Assembly: GCF_005222785.1 (NCBI RefSeq)
Contig: NZ_STGH01000001.1
Coordinates: 992,001-1,056,000, forward strand
Source of the DNA: Rhodobacter sp. SY28-1
GTDB lineage: Bacteria; Pseudomonadota; Alphaproteobacteria; Rhodobacterales; Rhodobacteraceae
Direction of reading: 5' to 3'
DNA length: 64,000 bases
Part shown: in pieces, positions 1 to 6,405 of the stretch
How positions within the stretch are numbered: the first letter of the stretch is position 1
Layout of the letters: every line of letters starts with the position of its first letter
Position numbers and translations under genes: made by a program
The notes under the pieces: model-generated
The model's input: the letters and a program-made list of their open reading frames with translations, nothing else
Databases searched by the model: none
Told to the model about the DNA's origin: nothing

Positions 1-666
1 GGCCTTGATGAAGGCCAGGAACAGCGCCGCGATCACGCCGCCCATCACCGGAGAGATCACCCAGCTGGCGGCGATCTGGCCCATCTTGCCCCAGTCCACC
101 GCGCCAAAGCCCGCCGCCGTGATCCCCGCCCCCATCACCCCGCCAACGATGGAGTGGGTGGTCGAGACCGGCGCGCCCAGCCAGGTTGCCAGATTCAGCC
201 AAAGCGCCGCCGAGATCAGTGCCGCCATCATCGCCCAGACGAAGACCTTTGGCTCGTCCACCGCTTCGGGGGCGACGATCCCGCCGGAGATCGTGTTGAC
301 CACATCGCCCCCGGCGATCAGCGCGCCGGCGGTCTCGAAGACGACGGCGATCAGGATCGCGCCGCCCATGGTCAGCACCTTGGCGCCGACCGCCGGACCC
401 ATGTTGTTGGCGACATCGTTCGCGCCGATGTTCAGCGCCATATAGGCGCCGAAGGCCGCCGCGACGACGATGACAAGATTGCCCGACTGGTGGCCAGTCA
501 GCACGAAGGCGACCAGGGCCGAGACGACGACGAAGACGAAGGCGATGCCAATGGCCACCACCGGGCGACCGATGGCGGCGGTCGCGGCTTCAAGCTGGCT
601 GAACCGGGCAAGATCCTTGTCCAGCGTCTTCCACTGGTTGACCGGGGGGGTGGTCTGGTCTGTCAT
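1..666 (-). CDS. pit: PiT-family inorganic phosphate permease (C-terminus beyond the left edge)
   Basis: Inner-membrane carrier that imports inorganic phosphate, typically as a metal-phosphate symporter. Reading leftward from the ATG at 666 (MTDQTTPPVNQWKTLDKD) gives 222 codons with no stop, so the gene runs off the window. After a soluble N-terminus of about 35 residues come hydrophobic helices and the PiT signature GANDVANNMGPAVGAK near residue 80, followed by a second conserved stretch (APVSTTHSIVGGVMGAG). The duplicated second half expected of PiT proteins lies outside. The gene downstream on this strand cannot be seen, so a pairing with a PhoU-like partner cannot be tested. I see no convincing Pho box in the short upstream gap. 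Confidence 0.9.
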   Translation of the reverse strand, partial: MTDQTTPPVNQWKTLDKDLARFSQLEAATAAIGRPVVAIGIAFVFVVVSALVAFVLTGHQSGNLVIVVAAAFGAYMALNIGANDVANNMGPAVGAKVLTMGGAILIAVVFETAGALIAGGDVVNTISGGIVAPEAVDEPKVFVWAMMAALISAALWLNLATWLGAPVSTTHSIVGGVMGAGITAAGFGAVDWGKMGQIAASWVISPVMGGVIAALFLAFIKA

Positions 667-720
667 GGAATCGTCACGCCGCTGTTACCTGCCGCGGTGA
701 ATATCCATTCGCAAACCCTG

Positions 721-1629
721 TCACAAGCGATTCAATACCCGTCCAGCGCAGGTCATGGCGCGCTTGAGATGGCTTTTGTGGATCGGATCACCCGGTTCAA
801 GCCTTGGCATCGTCCAACCGACCGAGGCAAGCGTGCGGGCCAGGGTGAAGGCTTCGACCATCGCGACATCGCTGGTGCCGTAGCCTGCCATCAGTGCATC
901 GCGCAGTTGCGGGTGCTCGGGATGCTCGACAGTCTGGAGCAGCGCGGTGCCAAGGTCATGCAGGCGAAAGCCGAAGCCAGAGTCGTCGAAGTCGATCAGG
1001 GATACCGAACGACCGTTCACCAATACATTCTCGCGCAGCACGTCGGCGTGAATCAGGCCGATCTCTCCGGACAGCCTTTCGCGCAGTGCATCCCGGGCAC
1101 GGATCAGCATGGCGCGTTGGTCGGGACTGGCGGCGGGATGCTCCCAGAACCGGCCCCAGAGCGGGCTTTCCCCGACGAGTCCGTCAAGATCCCAGCGCGG
1201 ACGGGTAAAGTCGGGCGGCAGGATCAGCCCGTCGGTCACGCTGTGGACCTGGGCAAGTAGGGCGCCAAGCGATTGGTAAAGGTCAAGCACCTCGGGCAGC
1301 GGCCGGGTGAAGGGACGCGCCGCCTCGCCCAGGGCATCACCCTCCATCCAGGCGATGACCGAGGCATGGCGGCCGTCCGACAGCGGCACCAGAAACGTGC
1401 CATCCCGGGTGGGCAGGGCGGCGGGGACGGGAAGCCCGGCCTTCGCCAGTTCCGCACACCACCAAAGCTCGGACCGGATGGCCGCGGGGGACCGATAGCC
1501 CGCGCGATGCAGGCGCAGGGCGGCGCGACCCTGCGGGGTCTCCATCTCGAACACATGGTTCTCGCGGTCGCGGAGCAGGCGGAGGATGCGGCCCTCCCAG
1601 TGACCAGCGGCCTCTTCGGCGGGGGTCAT
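721..1629 (-). CDS. Aminoglycoside phosphotransferase (APH)-fold kinase, homoserine-kinase-II-like
   Basis: 302 residues with the APH/choline-kinase fold. The catalytic loop GLIHADVLRENVLV (HxDxxxxN) is followed by SLIDFDDSGFGFRLHDLG, which holds the metal-binding Asp. The N-terminal part carries RLHRAGYRS and ELWWCAELAKAGLPVPA, as in bacterial YihE/ThrB2-like kinases. The substrate is unknown: homoserine, a sugar or another small molecule are all possible. The start at 1629 is chosen because it overlaps the arfB stop as ATGA; reading further upstream would run into arfB in another frame. It is probably translationally coupled to arfB. Confidence 0.82.
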   Translation of the reverse strand: MTPAEEAAGHWEGRILRLLRDRENHVFEMETPQGRAALRLHRAGYRSPAAIRSELWWCAELAKAGLPVPAALPTRDGTFLVPLSDGRHASVIAWMEGDALGEAARPFTRPLPEVLDLYQSLGALLAQVHSVTDGLILPPDFTRPRWDLDGLVGESPLWGRFWEHPAASPDQRAMLIRARDALRERLSGEIGLIHADVLRENVLVNGRSVSLIDFDDSGFGFRLHDLGTALLQTVEHPEHPQLRDALMAGYGTSDVAMVEAFTLARTLASVGWTMPRLEPGDPIHKSHLKRAMTCAGRVLNRL

Positions 1630-2048
1630 TCTTCGTCCCCGACCTTGCCGCGGAGCGCCTTCACCTCGCCCCGGGCGGTCTTGGCTGCAATGCGACGGCG
1701 CTGGCTGCCCAGCGTGGGTTTGGTAGCGATCCGGCGTTTGGGGGCCACCAGCGCGGCGCGGATCAGTTCGACCAGACGCTCGCGGGCGATCTCGCGGTTT
1801 TGGGCCTGGCTGCGGGTATCCTCGACCTGCAGGACGATGGCACCTTCGGTCGTCCAGCGCCGCCCGGCCAGTTTCTTCAGCCGCGCCTTCACCCCGGGGG
1901 CAAGATGGGGCGACCGTTCCGCCTCGAAGCGCAGTTCGACCGCCGTCGAGACCTTGTTGACGTTCTGCCCGCCGGGACCCGAAGCCCGCATGAAGCTTTC
2001 GGTCAGTTCCCATTCGGCGATGGCTAGGGTTTCGGTGATGTGCAGCAT
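1626..2048 (-). CDS. arfB: Alternative ribosome-rescue factor ArfB (YaeJ/ICT1-like peptidyl-tRNA hydrolase)
   Basis: 140 residues, the usual ArfB length. It releases nascent peptides from ribosomes stalled without a stop codon. The GGQ catalytic motif is visible in RASGPGGQNVNKVSTAVELRF at about residues 24-44. The basic C-terminal tail (KRRIATKPTLGSQRRRIAAKTARGE) is the part that enters the empty mRNA channel in known ArfB proteins. The ATG at 2048 gives the MLHITETLAI start; an upstream extension is possible but would begin inside a hairpin region. It overlaps the following APH-fold kinase by 4 bp. Confidence 0.93.
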   Translation of the reverse strand: MLHITETLAIAEWELTESFMRASGPGGQNVNKVSTAVELRFEAERSPHLAPGVKARLKKLAGRRWTTEGAIVLQVEDTRSQAQNREIARERLVELIRAALVAPKRRIATKPTLGSQRRRIAAKTARGEVKALRGKVGDEE

Positions 2049-2084
2049 GGTCAGGTTATGGCGTGACGTGGTCCCCGGTGCGAC

Positions 2085-2114
2085 CCCAAAAATTTTCGCC
2101 GAAGACTTTTTGGG
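2085..2114. repeat. Imperfect palindrome upstream of arfB
   Basis: Arms CCCAAAAA (2085-2092) and TTTTTGGG (2107-2114) flank an inner TTTTCGCCGAAGA that can extend the stem with one bulged base. The inner core TTCGCCGAAGA also occurs in the palindrome near the start of pbpC (16838-16878), which suggests one repeat family. It lies in the presumed 5' untranslated region of arfB. Confidence 0.5.
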
Positions 2115-2141
2115 CCACGAAGAATTCGCCGGAGAAATAGA

Positions 2142-2172
2142 GAAAGGGTTGCCCTGCTCAGGCAACCCTTTC
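2142..2172 (-). terminator. Strong hairpin, probable terminator of the 18-codon ORF transcript
   Basis: A perfect 12-bp stem, GAAAGGGTTGCC (2142-2153) with GGCAACCCTTTC (2161-2172), and a 7-nt loop. Read leftward it is followed by TCTATTTCTCC, a modest pyrimidine-rich tail. It lies 70 nt after the stop of the small ORF and before arfB, so it would separate the two. Confidence 0.6.
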
Positions 2173-2242
2173 CGAGATCCAAGGAGATGGGCCAGTTAGG
2201 GCATCCAAATCCAATCAGTGGTCTATTTTCCAGGGGCTGCCC

Positions 2243-2299
2243 TTAGAAAATACTCCTCCCGACTGTCCCGACACCTCTCTCCAATATCACTCTAGACAC
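2243..2299 (-). CDS. 18-residue ORF (possible leader peptide) with a near-complete anti-SD-complementary ribosome site
   Basis: GTG at 2299 to TAA at 2243-2245 encodes MSRVILERGVGTVGRSIF. I do not recognise the peptide. The reason to call it is the ribosome-binding sequence directly before it: the minus strand carries GAAAGGAGGTGATCCAG, whose GGAGG is 7 nt from the GTG. A TTGACA box lies about 60 nt upstream (2358-2363) and a 12-bp terminator-like hairpin lies downstream (2142-2172). Together these look like a self-contained transcript of about 190 nt between yhhQ and arfB. It could be a translated leader, a small protein, or an RNA whose task is to bind 30S subunits. Coding status is unproven. 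Confidence 0.45.
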   Translation of the reverse strand: MSRVILERGVGTVGRSIF

Positions 2300-2315
2300 T
2301 GGATCACCTCCTTTC
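2299..2315 (-). promoter_or_regulatory. Extended Shine-Dalgarno complementary to 17 nt of the 16S rRNA 3' end
   Basis: On the plus strand these bases read CTGGATCACCTCCTTTC, identical to the conserved 3' terminal sequence of bacterial 16S rRNA. Transcribed leftward they give a ribosome-binding site pairing well beyond the usual 4-6 nt, ending at the GTG of the 18-codon ORF. Confidence 0.7.
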
Positions 2316-2334
2316 AAATGGTTGCCGATGAGGT

Positions 2335-2363
2335 GAGCCTGCCACAGATTTTGTGTTTGTCAA
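2335..2363 (-). promoter_or_regulatory. Possible sigma-70 promoter for the 18-codon ORF transcript
   Basis: A perfect TTGACA -35 box lies at 2358-2363 (minus strand). At 17 nt spacing the -10 position reads AGGCTC, a poor match, so this rests mostly on the -35 box and the lack of any other obvious promoter before the small ORF. Confidence 0.35.
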
Positions 2364-2369
2364 AACAAA

Positions 2370-2996
2370 TCACGCAACCTTTGCGCCGAGTTTCGCAACT
2401 GCCAATCTAAACGGCAACAATGCTACCAAGGCCAGCAGAAGCTTGATCAGCCAGTCACCAACCGCCAGCGAGACCCAGAACGGAGCCTCGGGGCCAACGC
2501 CCAGAAGCGGGGCCGCAGCGGTCGCCCAGGACACGTCGTTTGCGGGCTCAAGGAAGACAAGCGTCGCCGAAAAGGCAGTGGTGAAGAAGATCGCGGTGTC
2601 GAGCGTCGAGGAGAACAGGGTCGACATCAGCGGGGCCTTCCACCAGCTGCCCTCCCGCAGCCGGTTGAAGACGGCGATGTCCAGAAGCTGGGCGCAAAGG
2701 AAAGCCAGCCCCGACCCCAGCGCGATGCGGAAGGTGACCAGCGGGCCGAATTCGCCCATGATCTGGGTGCCGATGAAGGAACAGACGATCCCGACCGCAA
2801 ATCCCGCCAGCACCACGCGGCGGGCGGCGACCGGGCCTTCCAGCCGGTTGGTCAGGTCGGTGACGAGGAAGGCGAAGGGATAGGTCAGGGCCCCCCAGGT
2901 CAGGAAGGTGCCAAGCGGGTATTGGACAAGGATGTTCGAGGCGACGACAATCGCCGTCATGGCGAGAACGCCAGGGATCAGGATGCGCATGGTCAT
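2370..2996 (-). CDS. yhhQ: Queuosine-precursor transporter, YhhQ/VUT family
   Basis: 208-residue membrane protein with about six hydrophobic helices. Family members import preQ0/preQ1 for queuosine tRNA modification. Diagnostic stretches are LTWGALTYPFAFLVTDLTNR (the family's YPxxFLxTDL region), GFAVGIVCSFIG, and LRIALGSGLAFL-like and LCAQLLDIAVFNRLR segments, the last matching the AQxxDxxxF motif. The start at 2996 (MTMRILIPG) is preferred; further upstream the frame becomes proline- and arginine-rich and unlike the family. I see no recognisable preQ1 riboswitch in the 77 bp before it. Confidence 0.88.
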   Translation of the reverse strand: MTMRILIPGVLAMTAIVVASNILVQYPLGTFLTWGALTYPFAFLVTDLTNRLEGPVAARRVVLAGFAVGIVCSFIGTQIMGEFGPLVTFRIALGSGLAFLCAQLLDIAVFNRLREGSWWKAPLMSTLFSSTLDTAIFFTTAFSATLVFLEPANDVSWATAAAPLLGVGPEAPFWVSLAVGDWLIKLLLALVALLPFRLAVAKLGAKVA

Positions 2997-3073
2997 ATCC
3001 GTTTTGACAAGGTCGCGGAGACTTGGCCCCGGGACCCGGGGCGGGGGCGGCCTATACCCGCCGTCATTGCCTG

Positions 3074-3970
3074 TCAATCGGATGCGAGCACGCCTTTGCA
3101 CTGCTTCGGCAGGTCGGCCATCGTGAACTCACGCGGGCCTTTCTTCTTGGGCGCGTCATCTTCTCTGGGCTTTTTCCCGTCGGACTTGGGCGGGTTCAGG
3201 TAGTCGGTCACCCACCACATCAACGTCTCGTCGCAGCCGTCGCCGCCCTTGGACAGGTCATCGACGGTGGGGGTCTGTGTCTCGCACAGCCGCGCGCCCT
3301 TGGGGCATTTCAGGCGGACGTGGAAATGGGTGTCATGGCCCGCGACGGGGCGGATCTTCTGCAGCCACTTCTTGTCCGCCCGCTTGGCGGTCTTGCACAT
3401 CTCGATCTTGACGGCGGCGGCCACGAAGATCCGGTCGACGCGCGGGTCCAGCGCGGCCGCTTTCAGAAGCTCACGGTGGGTGCGGGTCCAGTTTTCCGTG
3501 ACCGAGCGCTGGTCGGCCGAACGGACGGGGATGCTGCTGATCTCCTCACGTTCGGCCTCGGACAGGTCCAGGCGGCGCGGCGGCAGCATCCAGATGTCGG
3601 CATCAAGCCCGATCTGGTGGCTGGCATGGCCACTGGTCATCGGCCCGCCCCGTGGCTGGCTGATGTCGCCGATGTAAAGCCCACGGCCAAAGCCGATGTC
3701 CCGCGCGGTACCCGACAGGTCCATCAGGAACTGCACCATCTCGGGCTGGCCGTAGTTGCGGTTGCGCGACAGGCGCATCGCCTGCCACGTCGGCCCGGTT
3801 TCCGGCAGTTCCACCATTCCCGCCGCGCAACCCTTGGCATAGCTGCCGATCGGCATTGAGTCCTGGTTCGACGGTTCCGCCATCGCGCCGAACAGCTTGT
3901 TGGCCAGCTTCTCGGCCTGGGCCGGGGCGGCGAGCAGCAGGGTCAGAAGAAAGACGCGCGTCAGTGTCAT
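3074..3970 (-). CDS. mepA: Penicillin-insensitive murein endopeptidase MepA
   Basis: 298 residues. A periplasmic zinc peptidase that cuts D-alanyl-meso-diaminopimelate cross-links in peptidoglycan. The signal peptide (MTLTRVFLLTLLLAAPAQA) is clear. LAS-family metal ligands are visible as SGHASHQIGLDADIW (HxxGxAxD type) and GHDTHFHVRL (second His pair). Cysteines in KGCAAG, EMCKTAK, LKCPKGARLCET and GDGCDE fit the disulfides known for MepA. The start overlaps the stop of the upstream MFS gene as ATGA, so the two are probably co-translated. The C-terminus carries a charged KKPREDDAPKKKGPRE insertion. Confidence 0.95.
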   Translation of the reverse strand: MTLTRVFLLTLLLAAPAQAEKLANKLFGAMAEPSNQDSMPIGSYAKGCAAGMVELPETGPTWQAMRLSRNRNYGQPEMVQFLMDLSGTARDIGFGRGLYIGDISQPRGGPMTSGHASHQIGLDADIWMLPPRRLDLSEAEREEISSIPVRSADQRSVTENWTRTHRELLKAAALDPRVDRIFVAAAVKIEMCKTAKRADKKWLQKIRPVAGHDTHFHVRLKCPKGARLCETQTPTVDDLSKGGDGCDETLMWWVTDYLNPPKSDGKKPREDDAPKKKGPREFTMADLPKQCKGVLASD

Positions 3971-5337
3971 GCGGGCAACTCACCTTTGGGTCTGACCCAG
4001 ACTAGCAGAAGAAGTCCGATCAGGAACAACACAACCAGCGGAGCAATGCCGATCCGCTGCGATCCGCTGATCGTGGTGGCCAGCGCGATCAGCGCGGGAG
4101 ACATGAAACTGGCGACCTTGCCGGACAGGGCGAAAAGCCCGAAAGCCTCGGTCGCGCGGTCGGGGGTGGTGTGGCGGGCCATCATGGTGCGGCTTGCCGC
4201 CTGAAGCGAGCCGCCCGCCGCACCGATCAGCGCGCCGCAGGCAAAGAAGATCTGGTCCGGCACGCCCGAGGCCGGGTCCAGGGGAATGCCCCAGACGCTT
4301 TCCCGGCTCATCCCCACAATCAACAGGCAGACGAAGATCAGCACAATGATCGACAGCACGATCACCGGCTTCGGCCCGAAGGCCCGGTCGGCGCGTCCGC
4401 CGATGAAGGCGGCGACCATCGCGGTCACCGCGCCCACGATCCCGAAGATGCCGATCTGGATGATAGACCAGCCAAGGACACCCGAGGCATAGACACCGCC
4501 AAAGCCGTAAAGTGCGTTCAGCGCGTCGCGGTAGAACAGCGACGAGGCAAGATAGGCAGCAAGGCTGCGCCGGAACCGCAAGGACCGGATCAGGTCTTTA
4601 AGACTGGCAAAGGCGCGGCCCAGATGCAGCGGGCGGCGGTCGGTGTGCGGCTCTTTCACCCACATTAAGAACGGGATCATGAAGACGACGAACCAGATCG
4701 CGGTGAAGGGGCCGACGAAACGGGTCCCCTCACGGGCTTCCGGGTCCAGTCCGAACAGCGGTTCGGTCTTCAGCAGGGTCTGGCCGCTGTCCGCCCCTTC
4801 GGCGAAGAACAGCAGCATGATGACCAGCGCCAGGAGGCCGCCAAGATAGCCGAAGGCAAAGCCCGAGCCCGAGATTGCCCCCAGATCATCCGCCTGGGTC
4901 AGCGAGGGCATCAGCGCATTGGTGAAGATCGTTGCGAACTCCATCCCGATGAAGCCGATCCCGAACAGGCAGACTGCCCACAGCAGCATCCCCTCGCCAC
5001 CGCCCGGGGCTACCCACCACAGGCCGGCCGACCCCACGACGTAGAAGAGCGAGAAGGTCCAGACCCAGATCAGCCGTCGCCCGGTGCCGTCGGCGATGGC
5101 GCCAAGGATCGGCGCCAGGATAGCGATGGCGAACGAGGCGATGGCCAGTCCCCAGCCCCAATAGGCCTGGGCGGCGGCCTTCGCGGCCTCTTCGTCAAGG
5201 CCCGTGCCCATGTAGTGCCCGCGGGCGACCTCGGCGAAATAGGGGCCAAAGATGAAGGTCAGGAGAAGCGTGTTGTAAGGTTGGCTGGCCCAGTCGAAGA
5301 AGTACCAGCCCCAGATCCGCTGCCGCGCGCTTGCCAT
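3967..5337 (-). CDS. MFS transporter, UMF1/Atg22-like
   Basis: 456 residues with about 12 predicted membrane helices. The N-terminus WGWYFFDWASQPYNTLLLTFIFGPYF is characteristic of the UMF1 family, whose fungal members (Atg22) export amino acids from the vacuole. The bacterial substrate is unknown. Another conserved segment is LAPILGAIADGTGRRLIWVW, the MFS loop 2-3 motif. It overlaps mepA by 4 bp. The linkage to mepA raises the possibility of a cell-wall product as substrate, but this is inference from position only. Confidence 0.88.
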   Translation of the reverse strand: MASARQRIWGWYFFDWASQPYNTLLLTFIFGPYFAEVARGHYMGTGLDEEAAKAAAQAYWGWGLAIASFAIAILAPILGAIADGTGRRLIWVWTFSLFYVVGSAGLWWVAPGGGEGMLLWAVCLFGIGFIGMEFATIFTNALMPSLTQADDLGAISGSGFAFGYLGGLLALVIMLLFFAEGADSGQTLLKTEPLFGLDPEAREGTRFVGPFTAIWFVVFMIPFLMWVKEPHTDRRPLHLGRAFASLKDLIRSLRFRRSLAAYLASSLFYRDALNALYGFGGVYASGVLGWSIIQIGIFGIVGAVTAMVAAFIGGRADRAFGPKPVIVLSIIVLIFVCLLIVGMSRESVWGIPLDPASGVPDQIFFACGALIGAAGGSLQAASRTMMARHTTPDRATEAFGLFALSGKVASFMSPALIALATTISGSQRIGIAPLVVLFLIGLLLLVWVRPKGELPA

Positions 5338-5430
5338 GACTGCCCCCTGTTTTTCCGCGAAGTGAACCCGGAAACGGGCGCTGGCGCAAGGGACGGCTCT
5401 TCGCGGCGCTGGCGCTTGCTCATCGCTGGG

Positions 5431-5976
5431 TCAGCGTCGGGGCGGCCACGGGCGGGTGGCTTCGGCGGCGATCCAGGCCTCGACCCAGTCGGGAAGCGGC
5501 GGGCTTTCCGGAGCGGCCCCAAGTGCGACGGCCAGTTCGGACGGCGGCACGATCCCGGTTCGCGCGCCGTTCGTGCTGCCCACGATGGCTGACCGGATCA
5601 GCACCTGCGAAGCGCAGTCCTCGCCCGTCCACATCGATTGCTCGGTATATAGAAACCGCGCGTCCCACCCAAGGCAGTGGCTGTAGGTCGTCAGCCGCGA
5701 GAACATCGTGACCCGCCGCCGGTAGCGCACGGACGACCCCGCCACCGTCATCCCCCAGCCTTTCGCCTTCAGAACCCGGTGCAGGCCGGTCCGTGCCCCC
5801 AAGGGCAGGCGGCCCAGGTCATACAGCGTCAGCGTGCGGCCGTTGTTCAGTTCGACCCAGGGGTCAAGGTCCCAGGGCCAGCAGAGGTGATGGCTGACAT
5901 GGGTGTCGAACAGCCCAAGTTCCGGCATCCGCCGGGCGCGGGCCAGTTCCTTGAACATGCGCAGGAAGGGATACAT
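5431..5976 (-). CDS. Acyl-CoA thioesterase, 4HBT hotdog fold
   Basis: 181 residues beginning MYPFLRMFKELARARR. It has features of the FcbC-like branch of hotdog thioesterases: HLCWPWDLDPWVELNNGRTLTLYDLGR (the WDLDxxxHxNNxxYLxxxDxGR type region), a central VAGSSVRYRRRVTMFSRLTTYSHCLGWDARFLYTEQSMW, and the strand-forming CASQVLIRSAIV. Members hydrolyse acyl-CoA esters; the acyl group cannot be told from sequence. The ATG at 5976 is chosen over an upstream extension because the family core begins only a few residues later. Confidence 0.82.
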   Translation of the reverse strand: MYPFLRMFKELARARRMPELGLFDTHVSHHLCWPWDLDPWVELNNGRTLTLYDLGRLPLGARTGLHRVLKAKGWGMTVAGSSVRYRRRVTMFSRLTTYSHCLGWDARFLYTEQSMWTGEDCASQVLIRSAIVGSTNGARTGIVPPSELAVALGAAPESPPLPDWVEAWIAAEATRPWPPRR

Positions 5977-6101
5977 TGGGGCCTCCGGTTCGGCGGCATG
6001 GGTGGACCGGGTGGCCAGCGGCGTCAAGCGGAACGCTGCGGAAACCATTGCCCTTCGCCGCCCCTGCCGCTACCTGTGGCGAAGTCCAGATGGAGTGCCC
6101 G

Positions 6102-6389
6102 ATGACGTCGCTTTACGAAATCCTGATGCTGATCCTCGGCATCGCCAAGTTCTTCGTTTTCGCGCATTTCATCATGAGCTGGCTGATCAACTTCCAGGTG
6201 CTGAACATCCGCCAGCCCTTCGTCCAGCAGGTCTGGTTCGCGCTGAACCGGCTGCTTGAACCGCTGTACGGCCCGATCCGCCGCATCCTGCCTGCGATGG
6301 GCGGGCTTGATCTGTCGCCGCTGGTGGTGCTGATCGCGATCTACGCGCTTGAGATCATCCTGTCGAACAACATCGCACTGTTCCTCTGA
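6102..6389 (+). CDS. YggT-family inner-membrane protein
   Basis: 95 residues with two hydrophobic helix regions: ILMLILGIAKFFVFAHFIMSWLINF and LVVLIAIYALEIILSNNIAL. Between them is the conserved family stretch ALNRLLEPLYGPIRRILPAMGGLDLSPLVV. YggT proteins have been linked to osmotic tolerance and cell-envelope functions, but the biochemical role is unclear. The ATG at 6102 has GGAG six bases upstream; the in-frame ATG at 6090 lacks that. recQ starts 16 bp after the stop. Confidence 0.88.
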   Translation: MTSLYEILMLILGIAKFFVFAHFIMSWLINFQVLNIRQPFVQQVWFALNRLLEPLYGPIRRILPAMGGLDLSPLVVLIAIYALEIILSNNIALFL

Positions 6390-6405
6390 TCCCGGAGACG
6401 GTGCG

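Noticed and set aside
667-720. A Pho box controlling the phosphate permease
   Set aside because: One CTGTCAC-like half-site is present near 718-724 but no correctly spaced second half-site, so the claim is not supported.
2299-2315. A fragment of a broken 16S rRNA gene on the plus strand
   Set aside because: Identity is limited to 17 nt, with no further 16S sequence before it and no ITS or tRNA after it. The opposite strand gives a better account as a ribosome-binding site.
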